64,000 nucleotides of DNA from Anastatus disparis (lineage: Eukaryota > Arthropoda > Insecta > Hymenoptera > Eupelmidae). The stretch's first letter is position 1. Each line of letters starts with the position of its first letter. Position numbers and translations under genes: made by a program. The DNA lies in NCBI GenBank assembly GCA_017163975.1, contig JAFFSR010000221.1, positions 2,418,001-2,482,000 of the forward strand, written 5' to 3'. This document shows, one piece after another, positions 62,144 through 64,000 of this stretch. A model generated the notes under the pieces. The model did not search any database and was not told the DNA's origin. It was given only the letters and a program-made list of their open reading frames with translations.

Positions 62144-64000
62144 ATGCTATACTCTTTGACAACTTTAGTTTTTACGCGTATATGAAAGTAAAATAAAACT
62201 TATAAAAATAAAGGTAAACTTTAACAAATTGTACATGTCTAAAGTTTTAGCGAATAAATTAAGATATTTTTTAAAAGAATTGTTAAACCCTCGCGTAATA
62301 AAATTGTATATTGCGACTAACATTGTACATTTTTATTAAGATGTAAAACAAGCAATTTTATTATTTTGCAGATAAGCCGAGACCTCATTTCTCACTCCAA
62401 TTGCTACCGCGTGTTTCGTACATCTTTAAAATATATATTCTCTTTTCACGCAAAAAAAATGTTATGGCGCTCGCAGTTATAACGTGTACTATCTATTTTA
62501 AATTCAAATTCTAAAACTCCTGCGTTATTTGAAAAATTTTATTTATAATGTTGTAAACATTTTAATGTTGAAATTTGGATTACGAAATTTATAAAATAAA
62601 TTTTGTCATGATAGAGAAAAATAAAATTATATTTTAGAAATGTGAATATGGAGAAATGGAAATTTGATTTGAAGTACTTTCTTCGATTGAATCGTAAAAA
62701 GCTCATAGGATAAAATAAAAATTTGCATTTTTCGCATAAACGTTTTTCAGTAGTATTTTATAAATTTTAATATTACAAAATGTTTTTTAATATCCATATA
62801 AATGAAGAAGTTAAACTTTTAGCGGCAAATAGTTTTTAATTTGATTTTCATGAATTTTGTATTATTTTTTCCTTTTTCATTTTATTAGTTCATGTATACT
62901 TTTTTTTACTTACATTATATTCAGAATACATTAACTTTTATAAATAAACGTAAAATGTCATCTGAGCATTTGAAATGCTAAGTATATCAAATTTTATAAA
63001 TTTTCTATTCATTAATCTTTCATAATTAATATGAACTTTCTAAAAATTACTACGATTAATTAGCATTAAACATCATTTAATAATTCTTATAAATTTAAAA
63101 CATCTGATACACATTAAACTCTTTTCCAAGGGCTTTTTATACATTTATAAAACATGACATACTCGATGCTACTTTACGGCTGCTGCGCAGCTTCACTTCC
63201 CTGTATACGTTTTATAAACGAGCATCAAAATAAAAAATGTTAGATAGGTCACATTACGCGAATGTGTCTCAAGTTACCTGTGTATACTACATTTACGCGT
63301 GTGTTTAATGTTACTTTCACAAAGTTAGCCGGAGAAAATTTTGTTCTCCAAACAGACTCTCTCGTTGTTTTGTTAATACGTCATTTAAAAAAGTATGTAA
63401 GACCTTGTACCGATGTGTCAATTTTATTAAAAATAAATGGTATAATCAGAAGATTGATTGTTTGTCATTGTTTCAGAATAGATAATGTGATGTCTAATGA
63501 GGATGGATGAAAAAAAATATTGATTGAATGTAGGGGATGAGAATCGTTACATTCTGTGATGGATTAGTAGATAGAAATGATCATTTTTTTTCTGTTGAAA
63601 TTGAGAAAATGAACGTTAAATTAATGATGTAACGTTAATTGGACATCGTAGTTTGCTGAGGAAATGAATTTGCTGGAATAGTCTATATAAAACATTTGTA
63701 ACAAGAATAACAAAAATAACAAAACAAAAATCCGTAATTTATCTTTTTCTTCTTACATTTTGACAGTTCGTATATAAGTTTTCCCTATATTGCCTGTACA
63801 TTACAATGCATCAATGAAATCATCAAAATATATATTTTTTGTTTTTGTTTTATTATTTCACTAATGAATAAGCATTATCATACTCATTAATTAAAAAAAA
63901 ATACTTTTGGAAAATTCAACTTCTACGTATCAGTGTTAAATTTCGCCAGAACAACCTTTCGCGTTTAAGTAAACAAGCATTTACAGTTCAACTTAAAGCT
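62144..64000. other. Non-coding right end
   Basis: A mixed-composition patch at 63140-63520 contains a plus-strand open stretch of about 80 codons (NVTFTKLAGENFVLQ) with no recognised domain and no clear start or splice context. Otherwise AT-rich. Confidence 0.35.

Noticed and set aside
63262..63510. Open frame of about 80 codons
   Set aside because: No domain, no convincing start or splice context; kept only as a mixed-composition patch.
1..64000. CRISPR arrays, operons, bacterial or prophage genes
   Set aside because: No regular short repeat-spacer pattern and no dense coding; introns and SINEs mark nuclear DNA of an animal.

Overview
The window is about 80% A+T nuclear DNA from an animal, most likely an insect. 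The genes have spliceosomal introns with GT-AG borders. Two are recognisable animal genes: a mitochondrial calcium uniporter and a thymine DNA glycosylase. An ankyrin gene with a PRANC/F-box-like C-terminus, a combination best known from parasitoid wasps, their Wolbachia and poxviruses, points to Hymenoptera. That last step is inference from gene content, not proof. Coding density is low; most of the window is AT-rich non-coding DNA studded with SINEs, inverted-repeat (MITE-like) elements and tandem repeats.

Layout, left to right. 1-12.3 kb: no gene; six tRNA-derived SINE copies, several small palindromic elements, a 162-bp tandem array (10.56-11.49 kb), a 68-bp direct-repeat pair and an inverted AT minisatellite. 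12.8-14.1 kb (minus): an intact, apparently single-exon thymine DNA glycosylase. 20.8-26.1 kb (minus): five exons of MCU, including the DIME selectivity filter and both pore helices; the exon(s) with the mitochondrial targeting sequence were not found. 26-41.7 kb: non-coding, with a 0.9-kb TA-flanked inverted-repeat element (33.1-34.0 kb) and a candidate plus-strand 5' gene region (34.9-36.6 kb) ending in a short first coding exon with an N-myristoylation motif, possibly neuralized. 41.7-52.5 kb: the most unusual part, described below. 52.5-64 kb: non-coding, with a second candidate plus-strand first exon (58.8 kb) whose splice phase matches the one at 36.5 kb, so the two may be alternative first exons of one gene lying to the right. 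Three more SINE pieces lie at 54.6, 61.7 and 62.0 kb.

The 41.7-52.5 kb segment looks like one 10.8-kb transposed unit. Its outer ends are inverted repeats matching at 96 of 97 bases and starting CAGGG. They are flanked by the same 8-bp word, TATATAAG, as expected for a hAT-type target-site duplication. No transposase is seen inside. The cargo is the two-exon ankyrin/PRANC-like gene (minus strand). Its 3.8-kb intron holds nested elements: a 2.5-kb inverted-repeat element with decayed ORFs and CRE-bearing direct repeats, a MITE whose ends carry splice-donor consensus on both strands, a second SINE family and two more palindromes. A 0.73-kb foldback lies just upstream of the gene. A selfish or host-interaction gene carried by a composite hAT-like unit is the best candidate here for something not yet described.
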